Notes: generated by a model not told the origin, from the sequence alone. DNA of 64,000 nt from Cryobacterium arcticum (GCF_003185895.1 NZ_QHLY01000005.1:581476-645475); one strand, 5' to 3'. Positions 44,739-55,821 are shown, counted from the stretch's first letter. Numbers and translations are program-made.

Positions 44739-45458
44739 TCAAAGGTGGCGCAGGTAGCGCTCCGGGGCGTCGAGGAAGCTCGCCCAGTTGGTGACGAGGT
44801 CGAGATCCCGCCAGGCCTGTTCGCGCAACCCCCATTCACCGACCTCCAGGATGCGGGCGCCTGGCAGCGCCGCCAGCAGAGGAGAGTGAGTCGACAAGAT
44901 CACCTGGGAGCCACCCGCCGCCAGCAGGTCCTTGAGGTGGCCGAGCAGCGCCAGGCAGCCCGAGAACGAGAGCGCCGACTCGGGTTCGTCGAGCACCCAG
45001 AGGCCGCGGCCGCGGAACCGGTCGACGGCCAGCTCGAGGAACGACTCGCCATGCGAGATCTCGTGGAATCGTGGCTCCGGCCGGGTGCCCGGGTTCTCCT
45101 CGAGGTAGGTGAAGAAGCCGTGCATGGTCTCAGCGCGCAGGAAGTAGCCGCGGCGGGTACTGCCGCCACTCCGCACCAGGCGCAGGTGGTCGTGCAGAGC
45201 GGATTCGCTCACCCGGGTGGAGTTACGTGCTCCCGTCGAACCGCCCTCGGCAGACAGCCCCCAGGCCAGGGCGATCGCTTCGACGAGCGTCGACTTACCG
45301 GCCCCGTTCTCGCCGACGAACACCGTGGCCGGCCCGAGGTCGAGGCCGTCGTCGAGCAGCTGCGCCACCGGCGCGAGGGTGGCCGGCCACGCGGCCCGAT
45401 CCAGCGGGTGGCCGCCGTCTTCCTCGACACGGCGGAGGGGATAGCTCTCAAAGGCCAT
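44739..45458 (-). CDS. AAA family ATPase (SMC/ABC-type)
   Basis: A 239-residue stand-alone ATPase with an ABC-type fold. Walker A is GENGAGKST near residue 48, Walker B VLDEPESALS and the following H-loop ILSTHSPLL, a layout found in RecF/SMC-like proteins and in the so-called OLD or AbiEii-type ATPases. There is no transport-related sequence and no DNA-binding domain, so function is unclear; DNA repair or defence are possible. The start is set at 45458 from the domain N-terminus. It runs from a spot next to znuA in the same orientation with a 64-bp gap, but is probably transcribed separately. Confidence 0.82.
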   Translation of the reverse strand: MAFESYPLRRVEEDGGHPLDRAAWPATLAPVAQLLDDGLDLGPATVFVGENGAGKSTLVEAIALAWGLSAEGGSTGARNSTRVSESALHDHLRLVRSGGSTRRGYFLRAETMHGFFTYLEENPGTRPEPRFHEISHGESFLELAVDRFRGRGLWVLDEPESALSFSGCLALLGHLKDLLAAGGSQVILSTHSPLLAALPGARILEVGEWGLREQAWRDLDLVTNWASFLDAPERYLRHL

Positions 45459-45588
45459 GCCCCATCCTCTCGCGCACCCCCGACCTGTACCATCCGCCGC
45501 GAGCCAGGACGTGCCCGGTCCCGACATTGCCCGGCCGGCCTCAGCGTTGGGATCGCGGGGTGCAGGGTTCGGCGTCTACTGTGGTGCG

Positions 45589-46218
45589 ATGAGAGTTCGC
45601 TCCCGCAGGGCCGACGCACCGGCCGGGAAGACGCCACGACCCGCCCGGGCGACGCGCACGGTGGGCGTGCCGGCATCGTCGGCGATGCTCCGGCCGTGGC
45701 GCATCGAGGATGCCGGCAGCCTGCAGCGGGCGTTCACCGTGAGCGGCGATCTGGCCGTGCAGCTCGGCGCGATCGAGCTCACCACCCTGGCCCGGTCTGA
45801 AGCGTTCATCACCGACAACCTCGCCACCGGCACGGTGTCACGCCAGAACTTCGCGATCAGCCTGGACGGCGTGGCCGTCGGCAACGTGGGCATCGGCAGC
45901 ATGGAACACCGGCACGGCACCGGCTGGGTCTACTACTGGCTCTCGGCGGAGGCTCGCGGCCAGGGATTGGCCACTCTCGCCCTCGCCTCGATCACCGATT
46001 GGGCATTCACCGAACAGGGCCTCTACCGGCTCGAACTCGGCCACCGCACCAACAACCCGCAGTCCTGCCGCGTGGCGACCAAGGCGGGGTTCGCGGCCGA
46101 GGGGGTGGAACGGCAGAAGCTGAAGTACGGCACCGAGCGGTTCGACGTGGAGACCCACGCCCGGCTCCGCACGGATGCGCCGCCGCCCATCCGCCTGCTG
46201 CCCACGGTCACCTTCTAG
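45589..46218 (+). CDS. GNAT family N-acetyltransferase
   Basis: A 209-residue acetyltransferase of the RimJ/RimL-like subgroup. The acetyl-CoA binding motif A is EARGQGLATLALASITDWAF, followed by LYRLELGHRTNNPQSCRVATKAGFAAEGV, where the Asn-x-x-S and GF-x-EG pattern is typical. The N-terminal 20 residues are Arg/Ala-rich and may reflect a start chosen too far upstream; LRPWRIEDAGSL is where the domain begins. Its substrate may be the N-terminus of a ribosomal protein or a small molecule. Its end overlaps nothing and it is 10 bp ahead of the next gene. Confidence 0.88.
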   Translation: MRVRSRRADAPAGKTPRPARATRTVGVPASSAMLRPWRIEDAGSLQRAFTVSGDLAVQLGAIELTTLARSEAFITDNLATGTVSRQNFAISLDGVAVGNVGIGSMEHRHGTGWVYYWLSAEARGQGLATLALASITDWAFTEQGLYRLELGHRTNNPQSCRVATKAGFAAEGVERQKLKYGTERFDVETHARLRTDAPPPIRLLPTVTF

Positions 46219-46228
46219 GTACGACACC

Positions 46229-47014
46229 GTGACTCCACGCGCCGCTGGGCCCTCCGAGGTTGTGGTGCGGTTGCGAGCGGCCGGGTGTGTGTTCGCGGAG
46301 GACGAGGCGCGCTTGCTCGTCGCTGCCGCACGCACGCCGGAGGAACTGGAGGAGTTGCTCGGCCGCCGCGTCGCCGGCCTGCCTTTGGAGCAGGTGCTCG
46401 GCTGGGCGGAGTTCGGTGGGCTGCGCATCCGGCTGAGGCCTGGGGTGTTCGTGCCGCGCCGGCGCACCGAGCTGCTCGTGCGCCGTGCCAGCCGGCTCGC
46501 CGCCCCCGGGGCGGTGGTGCTCGATCTCTGCTGCGGCTCAGGCGCCGTCGGCGCGGCGCTGCTCGCCGCCGACCCGTCGCTGCGGCTCCACGCCGTGGAC
46601 ATCGACCCGGTCGCCACGGCCTGCGCCCGCGACAACATCGAACCGCGCGGCGGGCAGGTGCTCACAGGCGACCTGTTCCAGCCACTGCCGGGCGAACTAC
46701 GGGGACGGGTCGATCTGATCGTCGCGAACGCCCCCTACGTGCCCACCGAAGAGATCCCCCGGATGCCGCCGGAGGCGCGGGTGCACGAGGCCCGGATCGC
46801 CCTCGATGGCGGCGTCGACGGTCTGGAGGTGCAGCGCCGGCTGGTGGCGGATGCCCCGGCCTGGCTCGCTCCAGACGGCCACCTGCTCGTGGAGACAAGC
46901 GCCGGCCAGGCCGACGACACCGCGGCGATCTTCGTGCGGAGCGGGCTCACGCCACGCATCGTGCGCTCCAAGGAGCTGGCCGCGACCGTCGTCATCGGCA
47001 CCAAGCCGTCCTGA
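46229..47014 (+). CDS. PrmC-related putative protein-glutamine methyltransferase
   Basis: A 261-residue class I SAM-dependent methyltransferase resembling HemK/PrmC: an N-terminal helical domain (to about residue 75), and a Rossmann core with VLDLCCGSGAVGAALL (SAM site) and HAVDIDPVATACARDN. The catalytic motif NPPY reads NAPYVP, as in the PrmC-related subfamily. Substrate could be a release factor or another protein; a true prmC elsewhere is expected. I choose the GTG at 46229, which begins 11 bp after the GNAT stop. Confidence 0.88.
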   Translation: MTPRAAGPSEVVVRLRAAGCVFAEDEARLLVAAARTPEELEELLGRRVAGLPLEQVLGWAEFGGLRIRLRPGVFVPRRRTELLVRRASRLAAPGAVVLDLCCGSGAVGAALLAADPSLRLHAVDIDPVATACARDNIEPRGGQVLTGDLFQPLPGELRGRVDLIVANAPYVPTEEIPRMPPEARVHEARIALDGGVDGLEVQRRLVADAPAWLAPDGHLLVETSAGQADDTAAIFVRSGLTPRIVRSKELAATVVIGTKPS

Positions 47015-47140
47015 GCAGTCAGCCTTCGGCCCCAACTCCCGACTGACGGATGCGCCCCCTCCAGCGCAGCGCGCCGCGGCGCCCCAGGGTGCGCAACTCC
47101 TGCAATTTTCAGCCACAACCGGCAGACGTAGAGGCGGTGA

Positions 47141-47728
47141 CTACTCCAAGGGCGGCGCGGTCGGCGCCGGGGTGAGCGCCGCCACGGTGGCCTGCACGAG
47201 CGGGCGCACGTGGGCCTCGTCGCGCGGTTCGTAGAGCAGCTGGCCGGCCACGCCGGCGGCGAAGGCGAGCACCGCCCGGGCCAGCACGTCACCGTCGACG
47301 TCGGGGTGGAGTTCGCCCTCAGACCGCGCACGCCCCGCCAGTAGCTGCAGCTTGCCGCGCAGGTCGGCGTCCCAGGCCGCCAGGGAGGCCGCGAGCTCTG
47401 GATCGAACGGCGCCCGGTCCGACACCGCCACACCGATCAGACAGGCGCTGCGCCGGGCGTCGTCGAGCGGCAAGGTGGCCAACACGAGTTCCACCAGCCA
47501 GGCGCGCAGGGTCGGCCGGCCGGGGTCGGCACTGAGCCGCACGGCGATGGACGACTGCGCGTAGGCCAGCGTGGCGCGCACGAGCGCCTCCTTGGTGGGA
47601 AAGGTCTTCTGCACGGCACCGAGCGACCAGCCCGACTCCGCGGCGACCGAGCGGAAGGTCACGGCCGACAGCCCTCCGACGGTGACCAGGCGCAGCGCGG
47701 CGGCGGCGAGTTCGTCGGTGCGGTCCAT
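47141..47728 (-). CDS. TetR-family transcriptional regulator
   Basis: A 195-residue repressor with an N-terminal helix-turn-helix (AAALRLVTVGGLSAVTFRSVAAESGWSLGAVQKTFPTKEALV) and a helical ligand-binding C-terminus, including ARRSACLIGVAVSDRAPFDPELA. AGGGAGG precedes the ATG at 47728. It is divergent from a CPBP gene. Two 16-bp palindromes GAATACNNNNGTATTC in the 123-bp gap are its probable operators, so it should repress itself and the CPBP gene. Confidence 0.92.
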   Translation of the reverse strand: MDRTDELAAAALRLVTVGGLSAVTFRSVAAESGWSLGAVQKTFPTKEALVRATLAYAQSSIAVRLSADPGRPTLRAWLVELVLATLPLDDARRSACLIGVAVSDRAPFDPELAASLAAWDADLRGKLQLLAGRARSEGELHPDVDGDVLARAVLAFAAGVAGQLLYEPRDEAHVRPLVQATVAALTPAPTAPPLE

Positions 47729-47771
47729 GCTGCCCTCCCTTTGTGGGTGATCGTGGTGCTCGACAAACCCA

Positions 47772-47806
47772 GAATACAGTCGTATTCTCTGAATACAAGC
47801 GTATTC
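47772..47806. promoter_or_regulatory. Tandem TetR operator palindromes
   Basis: GAATACAGTCGTATTC (47772-47787) and GAATACAAGCGTATTC (47791-47806) are two perfect GAATAC/GTATTC palindromes with 4-nt centres, 19 bp centre to centre, between the divergent TetR and CPBP genes. Confidence 0.85.
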
Positions 47807-48605
47807 GCGTGTGCATCCGCCACGCGGATGCCCGAACACCAGGAGGACCCCGTGCCCAGCCGCCCGATCACCAGCCCACATCCCGTCATGACGGTGATCC
47901 TGACCACCGCCCTGCTCATCCTGCTGCTCGGGCTGGGCGGCACGGTGATCTACCTGACCGGACTGCCGCTGGATTCGCCGGTGCCGCTGGTATTTGCGCC
48001 GATCGCCGTTGGCCTGGGGATCTGGGCGAGTGTGACCCGGCGGTGGGGGATACTCGGCTTCGGCCGTCCTCGGGTGCACGGCAACCGGGCTGCCTGGCGA
48101 CTGGTGCTCCTTCCGCTGCTGGCTGTATTCCTGCTGGTGCTGGCGACCACCGGCGGCGCGGCCGAACAGAGCGGAGGGGACTGGCTCGGTCTGATCGGTT
48201 TCGTGGCCCTCGTGGGTTTCGTAGAAGAAACCCTGTTCCGGTCGGTGTTCCTCGGGCTGCTCGCCCCGACAGGTCCCCGCACGGCAGTGCTCGTCTCGAC
48301 CGCCGCGTTCGCCCTGGCGCACGCCGTGAACCTGCTCGGCGGCCAGGACCTGCTCAGCACTCTCGGACAGATCGGCTTCGCCGCCGCATACGGGCTCTTC
48401 GCGGCCTGCGCGTTCCTTCGCACCGGCAGCATTTGGGCCCTGGTAGTCTTCCATGCGCTGTTCGACCTGGCGCAACTCAGCAGTGTGAGCCAAACCCCGT
48501 CCCTGATGGATGCCGTGATGACCGTCATCCTGCTGGCCGGCGCGGCTTGGCTGTGGGCGGGCATCCGGCAGAGCGGTCAGCGGCAATTCCCGCAAGTCAC
48601 CGCGC

Positions 48606-50072
<1,467 letters not shown>

Positions 50073-50098
50073 GAGGTGCCTTTCAGCAGGAGGATCGG

Positions 50099-51106
50099 TT
50101 AGTAGGCGAGGGAGCGGTCGATGGCTTCGAGCACCCGGTCGGGGCTGGGCAGGAAGTGCGTTTCCACCGCGGCGGGCGGGAACGGGGTGTCGAAGCCGGA
50201 CACCCGCAGCACGGGTGCCTCGAGGGAGTAGAACGCCCGCTCGGTGACGGTGGCGGCGATTTCGGAGCCGACACTGACGAAGCCGGCGGCTTCCTGCGCC
50301 ACCACCAGGTGGCCGGTCTTGTGCACGGACTCGAGGATCGGTCCGTAGTCGATCGGGGAGATCGAGCGCAGGTCGATGACCTCGAGGCTGATGCTCTCGG
50401 CCGCGGCCAACTCGGCGGCCTGCAGCAGCACACTCACCATGGCGCCGTGACCCACGACGGTGACGCTCGTGCCGGTGCGCACCACCTTGCTGGCGTGCAG
50501 CGGTGTGCCGGCGGCGGTGAAGTCCACGACGCCCTTGGGCCAGTAGCGGCTCTTGGGCTCGAAGAAGATCACCGGGTCGTTCGAGGTGATCGCTTCCTGC
50601 ATCATCCAGTAGGCGTCGTGCGGGTTCGACGGGCTCACCACGCGGAGGCCGGGGGTGTGCGCGAAGTACGCCTCCGGGCTTTCCTGGTGGTGCTCGATCG
50701 AGCCGATGTGGCCGCCGTAGGGGATGCGCACCACGACGGGCATGATGACGCCGCCCTCGTGCCGGTTGCGCATGCGGGCCAGCTGGCTGGTGATCTGGTC
50801 GAAGCCGGGGAACACGAAGCCGTCGAACTGGATCTCGCAGACCGGGCGGAAGCCGCGCATGGCCAGGCCGATCGCGGTGCCGATGATGCCCGATTCGGCC
50901 AGCGGAGTGTCGAGCACCCGCTTCTCGCCGAATTCGGCATGCAGGCCCTCTGTGACCCGGAAGACGCCGCCGAGCGGGCCGATGTCCTCGCCCATCATGA
51001 GCACCTTGGGGTCATCGAGCATCGCCTGGCGAAGGCCCGCGGTGAGTGCCTTGGCCATCGGCAGGTTCGCCGTGGTCGGCGCGGCGATGGTGTCTCTGCT
51101 GGTCAT
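50099..51106 (-). CDS. 2-oxoacid dehydrogenase E1 component, beta subunit
   Basis: A 335-residue subunit with the transketolase pyrimidine-binding and C-terminal domains. The family segments are [38 protein letters not shown] and [20 protein letters not shown]. It completes the thiamine-diphosphate site of E1 with the alpha subunit. The ATG at 51106 overlaps the E1 alpha stop (ATGA). The substrate preference for branched-chain 2-oxoacids is inferred from resemblance and from the lack of a pyruvate-type actinobacterial single-chain E1. Confidence 0.94.
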   Translation of the reverse strand: MTSRDTIAAPTTANLPMAKALTAGLRQAMLDDPKVLMMGEDIGPLGGVFRVTEGLHAEFGEKRVLDTPLAESGIIGTAIGLAMRGFRPVCEIQFDGFVFPGFDQITSQLARMRNRHEGGVIMPVVVRIPYGGHIGSIEHHQESPEAYFAHTPGLRVVSPSNPHDAYWMMQEAITSNDPVIFFEPKSRYWPKGVVDFTAAGTPLHASKVVRTGTSVTVVGHGAMVSVLLQAAELAAAESISLEVIDLRSISPIDYGPILESVHKTGHLVVAQEAAGFVSVGSEIAATVTERAFYSLEAPVLRVSGFDTPFPPAAVETHFLPSPDRVLEAIDRSLAY

Positions 51107-52254
51107 CAAGACTCACTCCCGTCGAACGAGGTTTCGTAGGCGTCGAGCCAGGCCTTCTGCTCCACCACCAGCGGATGCGGTTCGGCGTAGACGTTGTCGA
51201 AGATGACCGACCGCTCCGGGGAGGTGATCTCCAGGGCTCGGCGACGCACATCAGCGGCGTGGTCGGCCGCCTCCTCGTCGACGGAGTCGAGGAATTCCTG
51301 CTCGATGCCCAGGCCCTCGAGGTAGCTGCGGAAGCGCACGATCGGGTCCCGGGCCACCCAGTAGGCCAGTTCGGCCGGGTCGCGGTACTTGGTGGGGTCG
51401 TCGGCCGTGGTGTGGGCGCCGACGCGATAGGTGAGTGCCTCGATCAGCGACGGGCCGTGACCGGCGCGGGCGTCGTCCATCGCCTTGGCGGTGACGGCGT
51501 AGCTGGCCAGCACGTCGTTGCCGTCGACCTGGATCCCGGGCATGCCGAAGCCGCCGGCGCGCAAATAGAGCGGACTGCGCGACTGGCGCGACACCGGCAC
51601 TGAGATGGCCCAGTGGTTGTTCTGCATGAAGAACACCTGCGGGGTCTGGTAGCTGGCCGCGAAGACCAGGGCCTCGTTGGCGTCGCCCTGCGAGGAGGCA
51701 CCGTCGCCGTAGTAGACGATCACGGCCTGGTCGGTCTCGGGGTTGCCGGTCGCCGTGGAGCCGTCGAGCTGCATGCCCATGGCGTAGCCGGTGGCGTGCA
51801 GGGTCTGCGAGGCGAGCACCAGGGTATAGAGGTGGAAGTTGCCGTGCTCCTCCGGGGTCCAGCCGCCGAGGGTGACGCCGCGCAGCATCCGCAGGATGTC
51901 GACCATGTCGAGGCCGCGGATCATGCCGACGACGTGCTCCCGGTAAGAGGGGAAGATGTGGTCCTGCGCGCGGGTGGCGTGGGCGGAGCCGACCTGGGCC
52001 GCCTCCTGGCCGTGGCTGGGCACCCAGAGGGCCAGCTGGCCCTGGCGCTGCAGGTTCGCGGCCTCGGTGTCGAACTTCCGCACCACGACCATGTCGCGGT
52101 AGAAGGTGCGGTAGTCCGCCTCGGTGAGCCGGTCGAAGTACGGCAGGAACTCAGCGGCCGCGTCGGACGGGGCGAAAGTGCCGTCCGCTGACAACAACTG
52201 CACGGTGGGCGAGGCATCGGTGCGCACAGTTGCGCCGTTCGAGGTGACTGACAC
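51106..52254 (-). CDS. 2-oxoacid dehydrogenase E1 component, alpha subunit
   Basis: A 382-residue thiamine-diphosphate enzyme subunit. The TPP motif GDGASSQGDANEAL is followed by NNHWAISVPVSRQ; the phosphorylation-loop equivalent RVGAHTTADDPTKYR includes the His region. It decarboxylates 2-oxoacids and passes the acyl to lipoyl E2. It starts with GTG only four bases after the hisC-like gene, so transamination and oxidative decarboxylation are co-expressed. Confidence 0.95.
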   Translation of the reverse strand: MSVTSNGATVRTDASPTVQLLSADGTFAPSDAAAEFLPYFDRLTEADYRTFYRDMVVVRKFDTEAANLQRQGQLALWVPSHGQEAAQVGSAHATRAQDHIFPSYREHVVGMIRGLDMVDILRMLRGVTLGGWTPEEHGNFHLYTLVLASQTLHATGYAMGMQLDGSTATGNPETDQAVIVYYGDGASSQGDANEALVFAASYQTPQVFFMQNNHWAISVPVSRQSRSPLYLRAGGFGMPGIQVDGNDVLASYAVTAKAMDDARAGHGPSLIEALTYRVGAHTTADDPTKYRDPAELAYWVARDPIVRFRSYLEGLGIEQEFLDSVDEEAADHAADVRRRALEITSPERSVIFDNVYAEPHPLVVEQKAWLDAYETSFDGSES

Positions 52255-52258
52255 CGTA

Positions 52259-53365
52259 CTAACCTAGCCGCCGGGCTGGATGCCCTGTTGGTAGATCCTG
52301 AACAATCTCAGCCGTAATCCGTAGGAGCGTCTCCACAGATTCCTCCTCGCCAATTGAGACCCGGATGCCTTCCGGGTGGAAGGGCCGGACGACAAGTCCG
52401 GCCGCGGTGAATGTGTCGGCCGCCGCGGCGGTCTCCTCGCCCAGCGGCAGCCAGATGAAGTTGGCCTGCGACGGCGGGACCGCCAGGCCGGCATCGACCA
52501 GGGCGGCACGGATGCTGTCGCGCCGGGCGGCGATCACGCCGACCCGGGCGAGCAGCTCGGGTTCGGCGTCGATCGACGCGAGCGCGGCCGCCGAGCCCTG
52601 CCCGGTGACGGACAACGGGATCGCGGTGGATCGCGCGGCGTTGAGGATGCCGACCGGGCCGAGGCCGTAGCCGACCCGGAGGCCGGCCAGGCCGTAGGCC
52701 TTGGAGAAGGTACGCAGCACGACGAGGTTGGGGTAGCGGCCGAGCAGGCTGGGCCCGTTCACGGCTGCCGGGTCGGTAACGAACTCGGCGTATGCCTCAT
52801 CGAGAATGACGAGCAGGTCGGCGGGCACCTGCGCCATGAACGCCGCGAATTCGTCGGCGGTGACGATCACGCCGGTGGGGTTGTTGGGGCTGCACACGAT
52901 CACGACGCGGGTCTGATCGGTGATCTTCGCGGCCATCGCGGGCAGGTCGTGGCCGTGGTCGGCGCGGTTGGGCACGCGAACGCTGGTGGCGCCGGAGACG
53001 GTGACCAGGCTCGGGTAGGCCTCGAACGACCGCCAGGAGTACAGCACCTCGTCGCCGGGACCGGCCGCAGCCTGGATCAGCTGGGCGAGGAGCGCCACCG
53101 AGCCGGCCCCGATGTGTACCTCGTCGGCGGTGAGGCCGAACCGGGCTGCGAGGCGTTCGCGTAGGGCGAGGGCGGAGGCATCCGGGTAGCGGTTGAAGGT
53201 CGAGACCGCGTTGACCGCCTCGACCACGCCGGGCAGCGGGTCGAAGGGGTTCTCGTTGCTTGACAGTTTGAAGGCGGCTGCGTCGGCCGCCTTGCCCTGC
53301 CGGTACGCCGGCAGCGCAACGATCTCAGGGCGCAGGCGGACTGATGGCTGGTCAGAAGGGCTCAC
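52259..53365 (-). CDS. hisC: HisC-like aminotransferase (histidinol-phosphate/aromatic type)
   Basis: A 368-residue class I/II PLP aminotransferase. [11 protein letters not shown] near the N-terminus, [18 protein letters not shown] and the Schiff-base lysine in [16 protein letters not shown] mark the HisC/Pat family. The substrate may be histidinol phosphate or an aromatic or branched amino acid; the 4-bp distance to the E1 alpha gene argues for a catabolic partner of the 2-oxoacid dehydrogenase. A separate hisC may exist in the his operon elsewhere. The start is GTG 53365. Confidence 0.9.
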   Translation of the reverse strand: MSPSDQPSVRLRPEIVALPAYRQGKAADAAAFKLSSNENPFDPLPGVVEAVNAVSTFNRYPDASALALRERLAARFGLTADEVHIGAGSVALLAQLIQAAAGPGDEVLYSWRSFEAYPSLVTVSGATSVRVPNRADHGHDLPAMAAKITDQTRVVIVCSPNNPTGVIVTADEFAAFMAQVPADLLVILDEAYAEFVTDPAAVNGPSLLGRYPNLVVLRTFSKAYGLAGLRVGYGLGPVGILNAARSTAIPLSVTGQGSAAALASIDAEPELLARVGVIAARRDSIRAALVDAGLAVPPSQANFIWLPLGEETAAAADTFTAAGLVVRPFHPEGIRVSIGEEESVETLLRITAEIVQDLPTGHPARRLG

Positions 53366-53479
53366 TCCGCGAGTCTACGCCGCGACATATTCGCGTCGCC
53401 GCATGCTCTCGGCGGGTACGCGAGCGTATTCCGGCCGTCGGAATGGTGAATCCGGGCCGGCGGCTGTCATAGTGGGGGC

Positions 53480-53875
53480 ATGGGTAGATTCCTGGTCAAG
53501 CTCATCGTCAACGCCGTCGCCCTCTGGGTGACGACCCTCCTCGTGGCGGGTGTGCGCGTCGAGCCGTACGCCCCGGATACCGTGGCCGTGCTCCTGACCT
53601 ATCTGCTGATCTCGCTGATCTTCGGGTTCGTCAACGGCTTCATCGGCGGGTTCGTGCGCATCGTCGCCTTCCCGCTGTACGTGCTCACCCTCGGCCTGTT
53701 GTCGTTCATCGTGAACGGGCTGCTCCTGCTGCTCGTCGGCGTGATCTCGGATGCCATCGGCTTCGGCCTGGTGATCGACGGGTTCTGGTGGGGTGTGCTC
53801 GGCGCGTTCGTGCTGGGCATCATCAGCTGGATCCTCGGTGTGCTGGTACGGCCGCTGAACAACTCCAGCAGCTAG
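53480..53875 (+). CDS. Phage holin family (DUF360/4_2 type) membrane protein
   Basis: A 131-residue membrane protein with four helices, including NAVALWVTTLLVAG, LLTYLLISLIFGFVNGFIGGFV, LLSFIVNGLLLLLVGVIS and GVLGAFVLGIISWILGVLV. This pattern matches the Phage_holin_4_2/YvlD-type family common in bacterial chromosomes; there are no phage neighbours, so a holin function is not implied. The ATG at 53480 lies in a 114-bp gap after the hisC-like gene start (divergent). Confidence 0.85.
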   Translation: MGRFLVKLIVNAVALWVTTLLVAGVRVEPYAPDTVAVLLTYLLISLIFGFVNGFIGGFVRIVAFPLYVLTLGLLSFIVNGLLLLLVGVISDAIGFGLVIDGFWWGVLGAFVLGIISWILGVLVRPLNNSSS

Positions 53876-53899
53876 GCACAACTCCAGCCGCTTGGCGGC

Positions 53900-55531
53900 T
53901 CACTCGACCCGCTCGCCGCGCCAGACAGCCTGCTCACCTGCGGTGGTTCCGACGAGCCCGCCGAGCTGTTCCCGGAACGCAAGCAGACGAGGCTCGGCCG
54001 ACCCGTCGAGCAGGCGGGCGGTGTCGCGGTAGCCCACCAGCTGGTGCGCGGGCAACGCGGCGTCCGGCGGGATCTCCCGGCCGGCGAACAGTTCGCGTCG
54101 CACATACAGGTGCGTGTCGTCGGAACCCGGATGGCCGCCCAGCGCCGGAATCAGGTCGTCCGAGTGTTCCACCGCGATCGCCGGCACATTCTCCGGCAGG
54201 GTCAGCGTGGTCTCTGGGGCCCCGAAGGTGACCACCCCCACGGCGGTGATGGCGCCGCGCGCGACCAGTTCGTTGGCGATCACCCCGCCCTGCGAATGCG
54301 CGACCGGCAGCACCGGGTCGCCCGGTCGGACCCCGGCCTGCTCGAGCGCCTGCAGCACCGCCCGGTAGGAACCGGCATCCTGGTCGGCCACCGCCGCCAC
54401 GTTGGAGGCCATGTCCCAGGGTTCGGTCGAGCCGGTCGGGCTCCATTCCACGGTGCCGCCGATATAGACCAGCCAGGTCGGATGCCCGGCGTCGCCGTAG
54501 CGTTCGATCCGCACCTGGCCGCCGTCGGCCGCGGTGGGGATGCGGTCGGCCAGATCGGCGAACCCGGTCGGCGGGGTGGGCCGGTCCAGCCCGGCCACCG
54601 CAGTCGGGCCCGGAACGCCGATGGTGCTCTTCTGGGTGCCGCCGGCTGGTCGGGTGGCCGAGGTCGCGCGGCCCGGTGATTGGTGCACCGCACCGGCGGC
54701 GTGCCGTGCCACTGGAGTGGCCGCCGGTGCCGCACCGGCCAGCGGCCCGGCCGACGCCCCCACCTGTCGCACCCGCACCGCCGTCTCCCGCAGCATTCCA
54801 GCCGCCCGAGCCGCCACCAGCACCCCCACCGCTGAGGACTGCGCGCCGAGTAGGCCGGCCCCGTCGTCGCCCAGCGCCGCCGCGAACGGAAACGGCAGGA
54901 CGGCCGCCCCCACCCCGGCGTCGTCGGCCGAGGTCACCAGCGCCCGCACCACGGCCACCGTCACCGGGTTGGTCAACAGGCGCGGATCCCGGAATGCCTC
55001 CGCGAGCCACGGCGGCGGTGCGAACACGGGGCGGCCCTGAGCGAGGTTCGCCAGAATCATCGCGCTGGCCGCGCCGAGCGCCGGTGCGGCCGCCGCCACC
55101 AGCAGCAGCGGACCGAGCAGCCGGGTGACCAGGCCCACCTGATACGCGAGACCGGCACCAGCCACCCGCAGCGCCGTATCGAGGCCGGTCTCAAGTCGGT
55201 CATAGTTCTCGGCGGCGTCCGCGAGGCCGTCGGCCAGCTCCCGGCTGCCATCGGCGACCGCGGTAATGGCCACGCTCGCGCCGAGAAGGCAGGCGCCGAG
55301 GTCGTCCGGCGCCCAGGTCACCGAGGCACCCACCCCGAGCTCCCGAACACGCGCCACCCTGTCCTGCCAGAGCTCGGCCTCGCCCTGCAGACGGCGCATG
55401 GTGGCCATCTCGGCGAAGACCGCATCGGTGGCGACCTGGGTGCCGCCACCACCGGAGATCAGTAGCTGTGAGCCGGCCGGGGCCACCTCATCGCCACCCG
55501 CATCTCGCGGATCCCCCGCGCTACTCCTCAC
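53900..55531 (-). CDS. Alpha/beta hydrolase-domain protein coupled to a WXG100-like gene
   Basis: A 543-residue protein. The first 290 residues are Ala/Val-rich and helical, with possible helices around LLGPLLLVAAAAPALGAASAMILANLA, and have no family match I can name. Then an alpha/beta hydrolase domain (about 300-520): nucleophile Ser413 in VAHSQGG, a likely Asp at 458-459 (EHSDDLIP) and His496 (PAHQLVGY). It could be an esterase, lipase or peptidase. The GTG at 55531 overlaps the TGA of the small upstream gene (GTGA). The gene pair resembles type VII secretion substrate modules, an inference. It converges with the holin-like gene. Confidence 0.75.
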   Translation of the reverse strand: MRSSAGDPRDAGGDEVAPAGSQLLISGGGGTQVATDAVFAEMATMRRLQGEAELWQDRVARVRELGVGASVTWAPDDLGACLLGASVAITAVADGSRELADGLADAAENYDRLETGLDTALRVAGAGLAYQVGLVTRLLGPLLLVAAAAPALGAASAMILANLAQGRPVFAPPPWLAEAFRDPRLLTNPVTVAVVRALVTSADDAGVGAAVLPFPFAAALGDDGAGLLGAQSSAVGVLVAARAAGMLRETAVRVRQVGASAGPLAGAAPAATPVARHAAGAVHQSPGRATSATRPAGGTQKSTIGVPGPTAVAGLDRPTPPTGFADLADRIPTAADGGQVRIERYGDAGHPTWLVYIGGTVEWSPTGSTEPWDMASNVAAVADQDAGSYRAVLQALEQAGVRPGDPVLPVAHSQGGVIANELVARGAITAVGVVTFGAPETTLTLPENVPAIAVEHSDDLIPALGGHPGSDDTHLYVRRELFAGREIPPDAALPAHQLVGYRDTARLLDGSAEPRLLAFREQLGGLVGTTAGEQAVWRGERVE

Positions 55532-55821
55532 AGTCGGGCCTTCTGCTGCACGATCGCCTCGTCCACAGCGGCCAGCGCCCCCACCAGTGACCGCCAGGCG
55601 CCCTGCAACTCGCCGGAGAGCTCCTCCCGCCGGTGCCCATACGACCGCTGCGCCGGGGACCGCCACCACTCGTCCACACTCTCCGCAGCGAGACGGCGGC
55701 CGGCGATTTCGACCTCGTCGCAGACGAGGCCGAGCAGGCGGCGCTGCTCGCGGAGCCGGGCCAGCGCCTCCGTGGTCGCGGTGCCCGCATCCGGAACCGT
55801 CCACCAGCTTTCAGTTCCCAT
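55528..55821 (-). CDS. WXG100-like small protein
   Basis: A 97-residue, helix-rich protein. Two long helices are separated by a turn with WW residues: LARLREQRRLLGLVCDEVEIAGRRLAAES, then VDEWWRSPAQRSYGHRREELSGELQGAWRSLVGALAAVDEAIVQQ. The W-x-x-P/A turn and length match ESAT-6/WXG100-type proteins, but the central WxG itself reads WWRS, so it is a relaxed member. It overlaps the hydrolase gene by 4 bp and probably partners with it. No ESX secretion genes are visible in the window. Confidence 0.65.
   Translation of the reverse strand: MGTESWWTVPDAGTATTEALARLREQRRLLGLVCDEVEIAGRRLAAESVDEWWRSPAQRSYGHRREELSGELQGAWRSLVGALAAVDEAIVQQKARL

Noticed and set aside
53480..53875. Holin-like protein as evidence of a prophage
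   Set aside because: No phage structural, lysis or integrase genes surround it; the family is common on bacterial chromosomes.
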